Shown: positions 27,767 to 36,351 of the stretch, piece by piece
Numbering within the stretch: position 1 is the first letter of the stretch
How the letters are laid out: each line of letters opens with the position of its first letter
Assembly (NCBI RefSeq): GCF_036567765.1
Contig: NZ_DATCTU010000112.1
Span: 62,001 to 126,000, forward strand
Reading direction: 5' to 3'
Origin: Pseudobacteroides sp.
GTDB lineage: Bacteria; Bacillota; Clostridia; Acetivibrionales; DSM-2933
Length of the DNA: 64,000 bases
Notes under the pieces: model-generated
What the model saw: the letters and a program-made list of their open reading frames with translations, nothing else
Told to the model about the DNA's origin: nothing
Database searches by the model: none
Program-made: the position numbers and the translations under genes

Positions 27767-28876
27767 ATGAAGGGAAAGAAACCTTTTGATTTTTGGATAT
27801 TCATATCTGTACTGATGCTGCTTTCCATAGGCTTAATCATGCTTTTTAGTGCCAGTTACCCTAGTGCATATTATTATCATAAAGGTAATGCCTACTATTT
27901 TGTAGAAAGGCAAATGCTGTTTGCAGCAGTCGGTGTTATTGGAATGCTGGTGATATCAAGGATAGACTACCATAAGCTGGGAAAGATATCCCCCATTTTA
28001 TTTGTTGCGAGCTTGGTTTTACTTATATTAGTAAGAATACCTGGGATAGGAACTAAACTTAACGGTGCTTACAGGTGGATTTTTATCGGCCCCCTTTCAT
28101 TTCAGCCCTCTGAGCTATTAAAGATTTCAATGATTTTATTTTTTTCATATAGTTTGTCAAAGAGAAGAGATGAGCTGAAGTATTTCTTCAAGGGCTTGGT
28201 ACCGTACCTGCTTTTAATCGGCCTGTTTTCGGGGCTACTATTAATTGAGCCTCACTTAAGCTGTACGGTTTTGGTTGTTATTGTTGCAACAATTATTCTG
28301 TTCTGTGCCGGTGCAAAGATAAAGCACTTTGTGCTACTGGGGGCACCTGTTGTAGCAGCTTTTATATTTGTTATTACTACAATGGAACATGCAAGGAAAA
28401 GGCTCACAACTTTTTTAGACCCCATGCAGGATAAGCAGGGTGACAGCTGGCAGATAATTCAGTCTCTTTATGCAATAGGTTCGGGAAGTTTATTCGGCAA
28501 AGGGGTGGGTAAGGGTATGCAGAAGCATCTCTATCTGCCTGAGCCCTATAACGATTTCATATTTGCGGTTATAGCGGAAGAGTTGGGTTTTATTGGTGTT
28601 TCAGCCATATTGATGCTGTTCTTTGTATTCATCTGGAGGGGTATAAAAGTAGCGATTAATACCCCAGACGTATTTGGAAGCCTTGTTGCAATCGGCTTAA
28701 CGTCTTTAATAGGAATACAGGTGGTCTTGAATGTAGCGGTTGTTACATCATCCATCCCGGCAACAGGTATTGCATTGCCGTTTTTTAGTTCAGGGGGTAC
28801 ATCCCTTACATTTATGCTTTGCAGCATAGGGATTCTTTTGAACATATCAAAACAGGCAAATTATGAAAGAATATGA
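27767..28876 (+). CDS. SEDS-family lipid II polymerase, FtsW/SpoVE type
   Basis: A 369-residue polytopic protein: LMLLSIGLIMLFSAS, NGAYRWIFIGPLSFQPSELLKISMI, LEEPHLS-like LIEPHLSCTVLVV, and DFIFAVIAEELGFIGVSAI, ending TGIALPFFSSGGTS. It polymerises lipid II for the septum or the spore cortex; position before murG matches spoVE/ftsW. The ATG at 27767 follows GTGGAGGG (27753-27760), so the upstream frame overlapping mraY is not used. Confidence 0.93.
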   Translation: MKGKKPFDFWIFISVLMLLSIGLIMLFSASYPSAYYYHKGNAYYFVERQMLFAAVGVIGMLVISRIDYHKLGKISPILFVASLVLLILVRIPGIGTKLNGAYRWIFIGPLSFQPSELLKISMILFFSYSLSKRRDELKYFFKGLVPYLLLIGLFSGLLLIEPHLSCTVLVVIVATIILFCAGAKIKHFVLLGAPVVAAFIFVITTMEHARKRLTTFLDPMQDKQGDSWQIIQSLYAIGSGSLFGKGVGKGMQKHLYLPEPYNDFIFAVIAEELGFIGVSAILMLFFVFIWRGIKVAINTPDVFGSLVAIGLTSLIGIQVVLNVAVVTSSIPATGIALPFFSSGGTSLTFMLCSIGILLNISKQANYERI

Positions 28877-28886
28877 GGTGAGTCTA

Positions 28887-29984
28887 TTGAAAGTATTGAT
28901 AGCTGGCGGCGGTACTGCAGGTCATATAAATCCAGGGCTTGCAATTGCCAAGTATATAAAGTCAAAAAATCCGGAATCGGAAATAATTTTTATCGGCACC
29001 GAAAGAGGCCTTGAAACTAAATTAGTCCCAAGGGAGGGATTTGAGCTTAAGCTTATAAAGGTAAGAGGGTTTAGAAGAAAGCTTTCTAAGGATACATTTG
29101 TTGCTTTTAAGGAGATGTTTCAAGGGCTTTCAGAGGCTCGCGGAATAATAAAAAGGTTTAAGCCTGACATAGTAATAGGAACCGGGGGCTACGTTTGTGG
29201 TCCTGTTGTTTTTTCTGCTTCTATGAAAAAGATACCAACACTTATCCATGAACAAAATGCATTCCCAGGTGTTACAAACAGAATTCTTTCGAGATTTTCC
29301 AATGTAACGGCCATTAGCTTTAAGGAATCGGAAAAGTTCTTTAAGGCTGCAAAAAGGATAATGCTTACGGGTAATCCAATACGTAAGGAAATGCTTGAAA
29401 TTGAACGTGGTAAAGCAAGAGAAAACCTAAAGGTAGACAGCAGTAATCCATTAGTGGTGATTTTTGGAGGAAGCCTGGGTGCTGAAAAAATTAATCAATC
29501 GGTGGTGGATATGCTCAAAGCCTATTACAGAGAAGGAAGTTTTAAGATTATTTATGCAACAGGTGAGAAGCAATATAATAATGTTGTGGAAAAACTGGAA
29601 GGAGTGAGTTTTCCTTCGGTTCAGGTGCTTCCATATATCTTTGACATGGCCGGTGTTATGGCAGCAGCAGATCTGGTGGTTTGCAGGGCAGGGGCAATAA
29701 CAATAAGTGAACTTACAGCACTTTCTGTTCCCTCAATTATGATACCATCACCTTATGTAACGGCAAATCATCAGGAGCACAATGCCAAAGCCCTTGAAAA
29801 ACACGGTGCTGCACAGGTAATATTGGAAAAGGATCTTAATGGAGAGCAGCTTCATAAAACGATAAGTGAAACTGTAAAAAACAAAGCAAAGCTTAAGCAA
29901 ATGTCAAAAAATGCTGGTTTGATTGGTGTCAGGGATGCTGCAGAAAAAATATATAGCCTAGTGATGGAGATATGTGAAAAGTGA
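28887..29984 (+). CDS. murG: UDP-GlcNAc:lipid I N-acetylglucosaminyltransferase MurG
   Basis: MurG turns lipid I into lipid II at the inner face of the membrane. The start is placed at TTG 28887 so the protein begins MKVLIAGGGTAGHINPGLAIA, the conserved glycine-rich loop, with AGGTGAG 4 nt upstream; an ATG at 28863 overlaps the SEDS gene. Further motifs: GTGGYVCGPVVFSA, HEQNAFPGVTNRIL, FGGSLGAEKIN, and VCRAGAITISEL with PSPYVTANHQEHNA. Length is about 365 residues, normal. Confidence 0.97.
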   Translation: MKVLIAGGGTAGHINPGLAIAKYIKSKNPESEIIFIGTERGLETKLVPREGFELKLIKVRGFRRKLSKDTFVAFKEMFQGLSEARGIIKRFKPDIVIGTGGYVCGPVVFSASMKKIPTLIHEQNAFPGVTNRILSRFSNVTAISFKESEKFFKAAKRIMLTGNPIRKEMLEIERGKARENLKVDSSNPLVVIFGGSLGAEKINQSVVDMLKAYYREGSFKIIYATGEKQYNNVVEKLEGVSFPSVQVLPYIFDMAGVMAAADLVVCRAGAITISELTALSVPSIMIPSPYVTANHQEHNAKALEKHGAAQVILEKDLNGEQLHKTISETVKNKAKLKQMSKNAGLIGVRDAAEKIYSLVMEICEK

Positions 29985-30142
29985 TTTTTCAACCTTCTTG
30001 ACATAAAAAAGGTAACACTTTTGTAAACCCAGCATAATATGATAACATAAGTGCATTGCAAATCAGCTGCAAGATGAATTCCATAAGTTCATTAATGCAG
30101 CTGTTATAGTCAAGGATTAAAGTTTTTCTTTAATTCTTATAT

Positions 30143-30278
30143 AAGGCATGAATGAAAAATTACTTCCGCTTTCTACGCGGCTGGTCGTTTAGCTCCGCTA
30201 AACTGCTCGCCATGCATCCTGGGTGTTGACGAGTTAAGTCAACACATGAGCGAAATTTATAGCGGAAGTTATTTTTGA
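30143..30278. repeat. Dispersed repeat family B, copy 1 (long form), in the murG-murA gap
   Basis: A 136-bp element starting AAGGCATGAATGAAAAAT. Its ends are 16-bp near-perfect inverted repeats: AAAAATTACTTCCGCT (30155-30170) and AGCGGAAGTTATTTTT (30261-30276), one mismatch. Inside lie GTGTTGAC/GTCAACAC (30225-30232 and 30240-30247, perfect) and GTTTAGC/GCTAAAC. A shorter copy lacking the latter part is at 36261-36351. The rest of the 345-bp gap before murA holds nothing else clear. Confidence 0.85.
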
Positions 30279-30329
30279 TCTTGACTAAATTAGGAGTATT
30301 TCCACCGGGTTTTCGGAGGTGTTGTAAAA

Positions 30330-30707
30330 ATGAGTAAACTTGTTATTGTCGGTGGACAAAAATTAAAAGGCGAAATTGTTGTTGAAGGTGCAAAAAATGC
30401 TGTATTACCTATACTAGCAGCTACTGTATTGAACGAAGGCCTTAGTGTTATAAAAAATTGTCCCAGACTAAAAGATGTTGAGGTAATGGTAAATATATTA
30501 AAAAGTTTAGGGTGTAAGGTAAATATGGAAGATAACATAATCCTTGTTGATTCTTCAACGATAAACAATACCTTCATACCCGAAGAACTTGCAGTTGAAA
30601 TGAGATGCTCAATTATCTTTATGGGGGCAATCCTTTCGAAGTACGGTAAAGTTACTATAAGCTACCCAGGTGGTTGTGTTAATTCATGGGCAAATCAATT
30701 AATATAA
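30330..30707 (+). pseudogene. murA: murA 5' part: UDP-GlcNAc 1-carboxyvinyltransferase, codons 1-116, interrupted
   Basis: MurA catalyses the first committed step of peptidoglycan synthesis (enolpyruvyl transfer to UDP-GlcNAc). Residues 1-116 match the family: the K22-N23 pair in VVEGAKNAVLPILAA, EMRCSIIFMGAILSKYG, and TISYPGGC ending at the catalytic Cys (Cys115 in E. coli, Cys116 here). After this Cys come nine unrelated residues and a stop. A full enzyme has about 420 residues, so three quarters are missing; they are found at 53932-54848. The ATG has GGAGGT 9 nt upstream. On its own the fragment cannot form either complete domain. Confidence 0.95.
30666..30678 (+). repeat. 13-bp direct repeat at the left end of the murA insert (attL-like)
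   Basis: CCAGGTGGTTGTG encodes the PGGC loop of MurA and recurs exactly at 53919-53931 in the same orientation and the same reading frame. These are the two points where MurA homology ends and resumes. Confidence 0.9.
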
Positions 30708-30725
30708 AAAAATATAAACTCAATT

Positions 30726-31292
30726 TTAGCAGTAGGTTTTAAAAAAATTCTTTAGTCTGTTGCTTTCCATTGCCTTTATTATCTCGTTGTCTATTTCCAG
30801 TGCGGATGTGAATATATATGTTATATCCTTATGCAATTGTAGGAATTGCTCTTCTAAAGGCAAAACTTTCTTAAAGGAATCAGCAAATATAATTATTGTT
30901 GCAATTATTACCTTTAGTCTTAATATGCCTGAATATGCAGCAGTTGATTTTGCAGCAGTTTTTCTTTTAATTCTTATTCTTTTGCCTTCTTGCAGGTCTG
31001 CCAGCTTTTGAGCCATCTTGTATAGCTTTAGTCTGTTGCTGTCCGATATAATCCATGGGTTAGTTTCACCTGCTCTGCCAAAAAGCTTTCTTGTTTCACT
31101 GTTTACTTCCAATAATTCTCTATGAATCAAAGGTATTATCTTGCTGGCTTCACGCATGTAAAGCCCGAATTCGTTTATTGAAGCCAACCTTGCAACAGTT
31201 TCCCACAATGAAACCTTGTTATTTTGATATGGTTCGTATGACATGAATGCATTAAAATCATCACTGTTTATATCGTTATTAAATGTATTCAA
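30726..31292 (-). CDS. Uncharacterised 188-residue protein next to the left junction
   Basis: I do not recognise a family. The start is TTG 31292 with a perfect GGGAGG 8 nt upstream, which argues for a real gene. The N-terminus is acidic and Asn-rich, the middle has a strongly basic stretch (KRIRIKRKTAAKST), and there are several amphipathic helices but no convincing membrane segment or helix-turn-helix. No recombinase catalytic pattern (tyrosine R-H-R-Y or serine YxRVS) is visible. It ends 48 bp from the left 13-bp repeat, pointing toward it, the position where integrases or excisionases often sit. Divergent from sigI. Confidence 0.75.
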   Translation of the reverse strand: MNTFNNDINSDDFNAFMSYEPYQNNKVSLWETVARLASINEFGLYMREASKIIPLIHRELLEVNSETRKLFGRAGETNPWIISDSNRLKLYKMAQKLADLQEGKRIRIKRKTAAKSTAAYSGILRLKVIIATIIIFADSFKKVLPLEEQFLQLHKDITYIFTSALEIDNEIIKAMESNRLKNFFKTYC

Positions 31293-31646
31293 CTAGAAAA
31301 CCTCCCTTAAATGATTGAAATTAACTTGAAATGAAATGCAAGATTTTTATCGGCAATAATATCTTATAACATTATGCTAAAAAAAGCTATTTCTTTCAGC
31401 CTATTCAAGTTATTAAATTTTTATAAATTTTTATAATTTTTAATTAATTTTTAATTAATTTTCATATTACGACAAAAAAAATATTTCACTACGAATGTTA
31501 TCGTATAGAAGTTATTGAAACAATATGCCGATAAAAAAATATATATACTCAAAACCTACTAACTATGATAATAACTTTGAATCAATTTAAACTTTCTTTC
31601 ATGCTTTGGTTATATAAATTCCTGCTTATAAAAGGGGTGCTTAATT
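31293..31646. other. AT-rich divergent intergenic region upstream of sigI
   Basis: This 354-bp region separates the 188-residue gene from sigI. It contains a very AT-rich tract at about 31415-31470 with repeated TTTTAATTAATT and TTTATAAATTTTTATAA. Promoters for both genes are expected here, but I cannot pick one with confidence. Confidence 0.5.
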
Positions 31647-32405
31647 TTGATTTTTACTGTTACTGTCTATAATTCTGACAAAGAGCATGCCGGGCATTTG
31701 GTTAACAGAATTAAAGCGGGGGATGAAGAACTTAGGGATAAATTTATAAACGATTACATACCTTTTATTTTAAAGGTTATTTCAAATGCGGTACCAAACA
31801 AGGAAGGCTTAAAAAACTGCGATGAATACAGTATTGGGCTTATTGCTTTCAATGAAGCTATTGATAAATTCGATAGCAACAAAAGCTATAAAACCTTTAA
31901 CTTTTTTAGCTTTGCTGAGCAGATTATTAAGCGGAGAATTATTGATTATATACGAGTTGTGTCTAAAAGGAGTAAGGAAATACCGTTTTCATATTTGGAA
32001 GAAAAAGAAACTCAGTTTGATGAAAAGTATACTAACGAGCCGGCTATATCCAAATATGACAGGATAGAACTTTTTCAAGAGATCAAAAGTTTTGATGAGG
32101 AGTTGAAAGCGTTTGGAATTAAATTAAGTGATTTACATAAATATACACCAAAGCATAGCGACTCAAGAGAAATGTGTGTCAAGGTTGGAAAAAAGATAGC
32201 ACAGAATAAAGAAATTTTTAAGAAAATAATTAATAAAAAATATTTTCCTATGAAGGAGCTAACCAAGATAGTTGATGTACATCCAAGGACTATTGAAAGA
32301 AACAGGGAGTTTATTATATCTGTTTCTATAATATACGGGAATGATTTTGAGCATTTGCAGTCCTATCTTGGTCGTACGTTAGGGGGCAGGGGAAAAAATG
32401 GATAA
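31647..32405 (+). CDS. sigI: RNA polymerase sigma factor SigI
   Basis: A 252-residue sigma factor of the SigI type: RIKAGDEELRDKFINDYIPFILKVIS (region 2.1-like), EYSIGLIAFNEAIDKFD, FNFFSFAEQIIKRRIIDYIR (-10 recognition helix), and a C-terminal helix-turn-helix MKELTKIVDVHPRTIERNREFII. In cellulolytic clostridia SigI factors control cellulosome and polysaccharidase genes and are held by a cognate RsgI encoded downstream. The downstream gene overlaps it by 8 nt and is such an RsgI, so the pair is translationally coupled. Confidence 0.92.
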   Translation: MIFTVTVYNSDKEHAGHLVNRIKAGDEELRDKFINDYIPFILKVISNAVPNKEGLKNCDEYSIGLIAFNEAIDKFDSNKSYKTFNFFSFAEQIIKRRIIDYIRVVSKRSKEIPFSYLEEKETQFDEKYTNEPAISKYDRIELFQEIKSFDEELKAFGIKLSDLHKYTPKHSDSREMCVKVGKKIAQNKEIFKKIINKKYFPMKELTKIVDVHPRTIERNREFIISVSIIYGNDFEHLQSYLGRTLGGRGKNG

Positions 32406-34362
32406 AAAGGGTATAATAATTTACGTTGGAAAACATTCAGTAACTGTTCTGACTGAAGATAACGGATATTTCAAGTTGAGAAGAAAGCCTTCCATGTATG
32501 TAAGCCAAGAAATATATATCAAAAAGAGCGATATAATCAATGAGTTCTTTATATTAAAAAGAGTATCTTTAGTGGCAGCAGTCGTTGTTTTTTTAGTAGG
32601 AATAGCTTTATATGCAAGTATATTGCATAATAAAAGCACTTTTAATGACAAGGTTCTGGCATATGTGAGCCTTGATATTAATCCGAGCATTCAGTTTGCT
32701 ATTGATAAAGATTATAAAGTGATGAATGCCGATTATCTAAATAGAGACGCCAAGGAATTGATGGTGGATTTAAAACCGGAAGGCATGAAGATAAATGAGG
32801 CCTTTTATATTATATTAAGCAGATGCGTGGATAAAGGAATAGTTAAAGAAAATACTAAAAATTATTTTTTAATAACGGGCGCCTTGCAGGCAAATATAAA
32901 TGGAAAAGCTGAAACTGAAGCCAACAATGACAAGTTGAAAAATCTTTTGAGCAGTTTGAAGAAAGATGTTGGTACTATGCCTGGAGAGGCTAACGAGATA
33001 GCTGTTTTTCAGCTAAATAAAAACGATATTGAAGCAGCTGACAAGAGCGGAATTTCTTTAGGAAGATATGCCTTATACAAGGAGATTGTAAAGGCAGGAA
33101 GCAAAATATCTCTTAGTGATTCTAAAAATTTTGAAGTATCGGATTTGATTATTGCATATGAAGAAGTGAGGAAGTATGCTGATCATAGCACACCGGTACC
33201 GGATAATTCAGATGTTCCGAACACAAAACAGCCTGATGCTTCGGTAGTTACGCCTGTTCCAAGTATGAAAAGCAGTGATTTAAAAAATACACCGATTATT
33301 CCAAGTACACCTGGTATTTCTAAAGCACCTTCAAGTAAAACAAATTCACCAAATATGTCAAATACTCCATCAAGCAACAAAATAAATTCTGACAAGAGCA
33401 GTATAAATCCATCAACAAGCAAGCCGAGCAGTGTGATATCATTAACGCCAAAACCAGAAGAAGAAGGAACTGGGTTAAGGGGTGAATATTACGATAATAT
33501 AGATTTGACAAACTTAGTGAAGACGCGAATAGATAAATATATTTACTTTATGTGGGTGTCAGATTATCCTCCGACCAGTGCTCTTAAGAACGATGAATCT
33601 TACAGCGTTCGCTGGACTGGTTATATAAAGCCTCAGTATACGGCAGAATACACGTTTTATGTTACCCGAGATAACGGTGTAAGGCTTTGGATCGACAATA
33701 AGCTTATTATTGATAAGTGGAACGATCAATTTAATGTAACTGACACAGGGAAAATAGTTTTACAGGGCAACGAGAAATATGATATTAAAATCGAATTCTA
33801 TAATAATACAGGTAACGGGTTAATATCACTCATGTGGAGCAGCATTTTAATGGAAAAATCAATTGTTCCTGTTTCGTGCTTATACCCTTCGACCTCTGAA
33901 TTACCGGTAGGAACTGTATTTCCGGGTGAAGGAAAAGGATTAACCAGCGAATATTATGATAATTCCGATTTGACGTTGCTTAAGGCCTCAGGGATTGACA
34001 AGGAAATCAATTTTAACTGGGGAACGGGTTCTCCTGATAAGAGGATAAATCAGGATCAAAAATTCAGTATAAGATGGACAGGCTATATTCAACCTATTAA
34101 TAGTGAGGATTATACATTCCATATTGACTACGATGGCGGAGTAAGGCTATGGATAGATGACAAGCTGGAAATAAACGAATGGGCTGAAACATTTAAGTTC
34201 TCCACACGTACTAGGGAAATAGCACTAAAAGCCGGGCATAAGCATAAAATAAAGCTTGAGTATTTTAATGGAGCACTTACTGGAAGGGTTAAGCTTATGT
34301 GGAGCAGCTCTTCATCTGAAAAATCTATTGTTCCAATGAGCAGGCTGTTCCCTGAGGATTAG
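32398..34362 (+). CDS. rsgI: RsgI-type membrane anti-sigma factor with two PA14 domains
   Basis: A 654-residue sensor. Residues 1-50 form the RsgI N-terminal SigI-binding domain (GIIIYVGKHSVTVLTEDNGYF). One membrane helix spans about 55-76. The outer part begins with the RsgI peri-domain motif SLDINPSIQ (91-99), which in RsgI proteins contains the Asn-Pro bond reported to self-cleave. A Pro/Ser/Thr-rich linker (about 260-350) leads to two PA14 domains (about 358-500 and 513-652), each with EYYDN, SVRWTGY/SIRWTGY and VRLWIDN/VRLWIDD. PA14 domains bind carbohydrate, so an outside polysaccharide probably triggers release of SigI. The layout resembles RsgI3 of C. thermocellum. Confidence 0.93.
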   Translation: MDKKGIIIYVGKHSVTVLTEDNGYFKLRRKPSMYVSQEIYIKKSDIINEFFILKRVSLVAAVVVFLVGIALYASILHNKSTFNDKVLAYVSLDINPSIQFAIDKDYKVMNADYLNRDAKELMVDLKPEGMKINEAFYIILSRCVDKGIVKENTKNYFLITGALQANINGKAETEANNDKLKNLLSSLKKDVGTMPGEANEIAVFQLNKNDIEAADKSGISLGRYALYKEIVKAGSKISLSDSKNFEVSDLIIAYEEVRKYADHSTPVPDNSDVPNTKQPDASVVTPVPSMKSSDLKNTPIIPSTPGISKAPSSKTNSPNMSNTPSSNKINSDKSSINPSTSKPSSVISLTPKPEEEGTGLRGEYYDNIDLTNLVKTRIDKYIYFMWVSDYPPTSALKNDESYSVRWTGYIKPQYTAEYTFYVTRDNGVRLWIDNKLIIDKWNDQFNVTDTGKIVLQGNEKYDIKIEFYNNTGNGLISLMWSSILMEKSIVPVSCLYPSTSELPVGTVFPGEGKGLTSEYYDNSDLTLLKASGIDKEINFNWGTGSPDKRINQDQKFSIRWTGYIQPINSEDYTFHIDYDGGVRLWIDDKLEINEWAETFKFSTRTREIALKAGHKHKIKLEYFNGALTGRVKLMWSSSSSEKSIVPMSRLFPED

Positions 34363-34435
34363 AAGGAGGCTAGCACATAAAGATTTAGGATAAAAGAATA
34401 ATAGGATAATAAGGTATCAAACTGACATTAAAATA

Positions 34436-34486
34436 AAAGGGCCATATAGATTAATAACTTTTATCTATACGGTCCTTTATTTTTGA
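34436..34486. terminator. Bidirectional terminator between rsgI and the first fusion gene
   Basis: AAAGGGCCATATAGAT pairs with ATCTATACGGTCCTTT over a short loop (one mismatch, one wobble), followed by ATTTTTG. On the other strand the stem is also followed by T-rich sequence. It lies between convergent genes. Confidence 0.75.
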
Positions 34487-34522
34487 GCCTTTTACTTTTG
34501 TTTTTTACTTTTTATCCTATCA

Positions 34523-36181
34523 TCAATCGATTACAATCATTGTTAATGAACCGCTGGAGCTGGATCCGAAATCATTAACAAGTTTCCACTTATAATTGAA
34601 AATACCTTTCTTTTCGGCAATGATGGCAACTGTTCTGGATTGCGGCTCCGGTGTATTATCTTTCAATGAGGTTGATGAAATAACTTCATTGTTTTCATAC
34701 AAAATAAGTGTAGTTCCGTTATTTCCTCCCGACATACTCATTGATAGCGAAAAATAATCCCCGACTTTTACAGAATAAGTATCCGATGATATTTGAACAA
34801 TTCCTGGTATACCCTTAGCACCTGCTATTTCTGGAGCTGCTGAAGGTTTTATCGATGGCTTAGTAGCTACTGCAAGACTATCCGCTGGCTTTTTAGGTGT
34901 TGCTCTTCTTGTTGTGGGTGTAGGTCTTGCCGATTTTGTATTGGTTGCTCTCTGCCTTGTGGGCTGAATCGGTGTTGAAGTTGGATCAGCAGGACTGTTT
35001 GAAGGTTCATTATCCTCTGAATCATTCTCTTCGTCTAGTGGAAAACCTGCTATGGGAGACTCTGTCTGTTCAATAACAGCAGGAGTGGAGCTGACTTCCG
35101 CTGTTTCTACAGTCTCAGGAAATTCTGTAGCTTCTGGACCTTCAGAAGGCTCATAGGTTTCTTCCACTGGAGAAGGCTCATCCAATATAATTACCTTGCT
35201 TGAGGGAGAAGGGGATACAGTTTCAACTGATTTATTAAGAAATACTTTACTTCCGAATACAACAAGCACAATAACAGCAGCTAAACCTGCAGCAACACCT
35301 GCAAACTTTAATATTTTGTTGTAGGATAGTTGTGAACCGTCCTTATTAAGCTGAACCTGCTTGCCGATGCTTCTGTTATTGCTCCTGTCCACTTTTATAA
35401 TAATGAACTGCCCTGAAAAATTCATTACAATAGCATCTTTTTTGAAAAGCTCAAGTATGATACCTATGTTTTCTGTAGGCTTACCCTGGGATATGTTTAT
35501 GAGATAGCTTTTTAACACCTTCAAATCACTTTTTAATATTATTGCAAGGGCTATTATGTATTCTTTATTCTTTTCTATAAGTTTTCTTTGTACCTTAAAC
35601 CTCTCGTCTAAATCATCCAAGGGAATAGACCTAAGATTGAACATGCTGTTAAAAAGTGTTTGACTGTCTGCAATGGACCTTGCAATCTTTAATGAAAACA
35701 TGATCTGATCTACTTCTCTTGGGCCTAGGAAGAAAAGGTCCCTTAAGGTTATACCGAATTCCCATAGCTTTTGCTTGAAAATAATGATCTCATCCTTATT
35801 TTCAAAATTACGATACAAATATTCTTTTGAATCATCATTGGAGGGATCTATACTAGATGAGCTACTTGAGCTTTCCTCCCATAAAAAATGATATAACCAC
35901 TCCTTAATAATCTTTTCTGAATATGTAGCAAAGCTATCGTTATCGTTAAAGTCATAATGGTCAATACAGTAGTTAAAAGCAGTAATAGCAGCTTCATATT
36001 CCTTACTGTTCGTAGGAATTGCTGATTTACTCAAGACCTGAGACACAACTTTCATGATCATGGTCTTGTTTTCTTCAATGAAACGCTCCCTTAATGAAAG
36101 ATCTCCTTCCCTCATCTTTGTCAAGGCATTCATTAGATTATCGTTGTTGAAAACTTCGTTGTTAATAAAATCCGAGCTCAT
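34523..36181 (-). CDS. SigI-RsgI fusion: membrane-tethered sigma factor with outer Ig-like domain (copy 1)
   Basis: A 552-residue protein that joins two normally separate partners. Residues 15-232 align with SigI along its length (SLRERFIEENKTMIMKVVS, EYEAAITAFNYCIDHYD, KLIEKNKEYIIALAIILK, LKVLKSYL). Residues 236-282 match the RsgI sigma-binding domain (GIILELFKKDAIVMNFSGQF). A membrane helix spans about 290-313. Then come a Pro/Ser/Thr/Glu-rich linker (320-450) and a C-terminal Ig-like domain (455-552) with GGNNGTTLILYENNEVI, similar to chitinase-type fibronectin/Ig modules. The RsgI DINPSI self-cleavage domain is absent. ATG start with GGAGA upstream. The function as a tethered sigma factor is inference; loss of promoter-recognition ability is possible because the -10 helix region is diverged. 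Confidence 0.82.
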   Translation of the reverse strand: MSSDFINNEVFNNDNLMNALTKMREGDLSLRERFIEENKTMIMKVVSQVLSKSAIPTNSKEYEAAITAFNYCIDHYDFNDNDSFATYSEKIIKEWLYHFLWEESSSSSSSIDPSNDDSKEYLYRNFENKDEIIIFKQKLWEFGITLRDLFFLGPREVDQIMFSLKIARSIADSQTLFNSMFNLRSIPLDDLDERFKVQRKLIEKNKEYIIALAIILKSDLKVLKSYLINISQGKPTENIGIILELFKKDAIVMNFSGQFIIIKVDRSNNRSIGKQVQLNKDGSQLSYNKILKFAGVAAGLAAVIVLVVFGSKVFLNKSVETVSPSPSSKVIILDEPSPVEETYEPSEGPEATEFPETVETAEVSSTPAVIEQTESPIAGFPLDEENDSEDNEPSNSPADPTSTPIQPTRQRATNTKSARPTPTTRRATPKKPADSLAVATKPSIKPSAAPEIAGAKGIPGIVQISSDTYSVKVGDYFSLSMSMSGGNNGTTLILYENNEVISSTSLKDNTPEPQSRTVAIIAEKKGIFNYKWKLVNDFGSSSSGSLTMIVID

Positions 36182-36260
36182 TTTATCATCTCCAAGGTAA
36201 AATTAGTTTAGGAATACATTTGATTCTTTATCTTCATTTACTGCTTGTCGTACATTTACT

Positions 36261-36351
36261 AAGGCATGAATGAAAAATTACTTCCGCTTTTGAGCGGGTG
36301 TTGACGAGTTAAGTCAACACATGAGCGAAACTTATAGCGGATGTTATTTTT
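36261..36351. repeat. Dispersed repeat family B, copy 2 (short form), between the two fusion genes
   Basis: Same start (AAGGCATGAATGAAAAAT) and ends as copy 1: AAAAATTACTTCCGCT (36273-36288) and AGCGGATGTTATTTTT (36336-36351), with the inner GTGTTGAC/GTCAACAC hairpin. It overlaps the 3' end of the second fusion gene, providing its last Lys codon and its stop codon. Confidence 0.85.
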
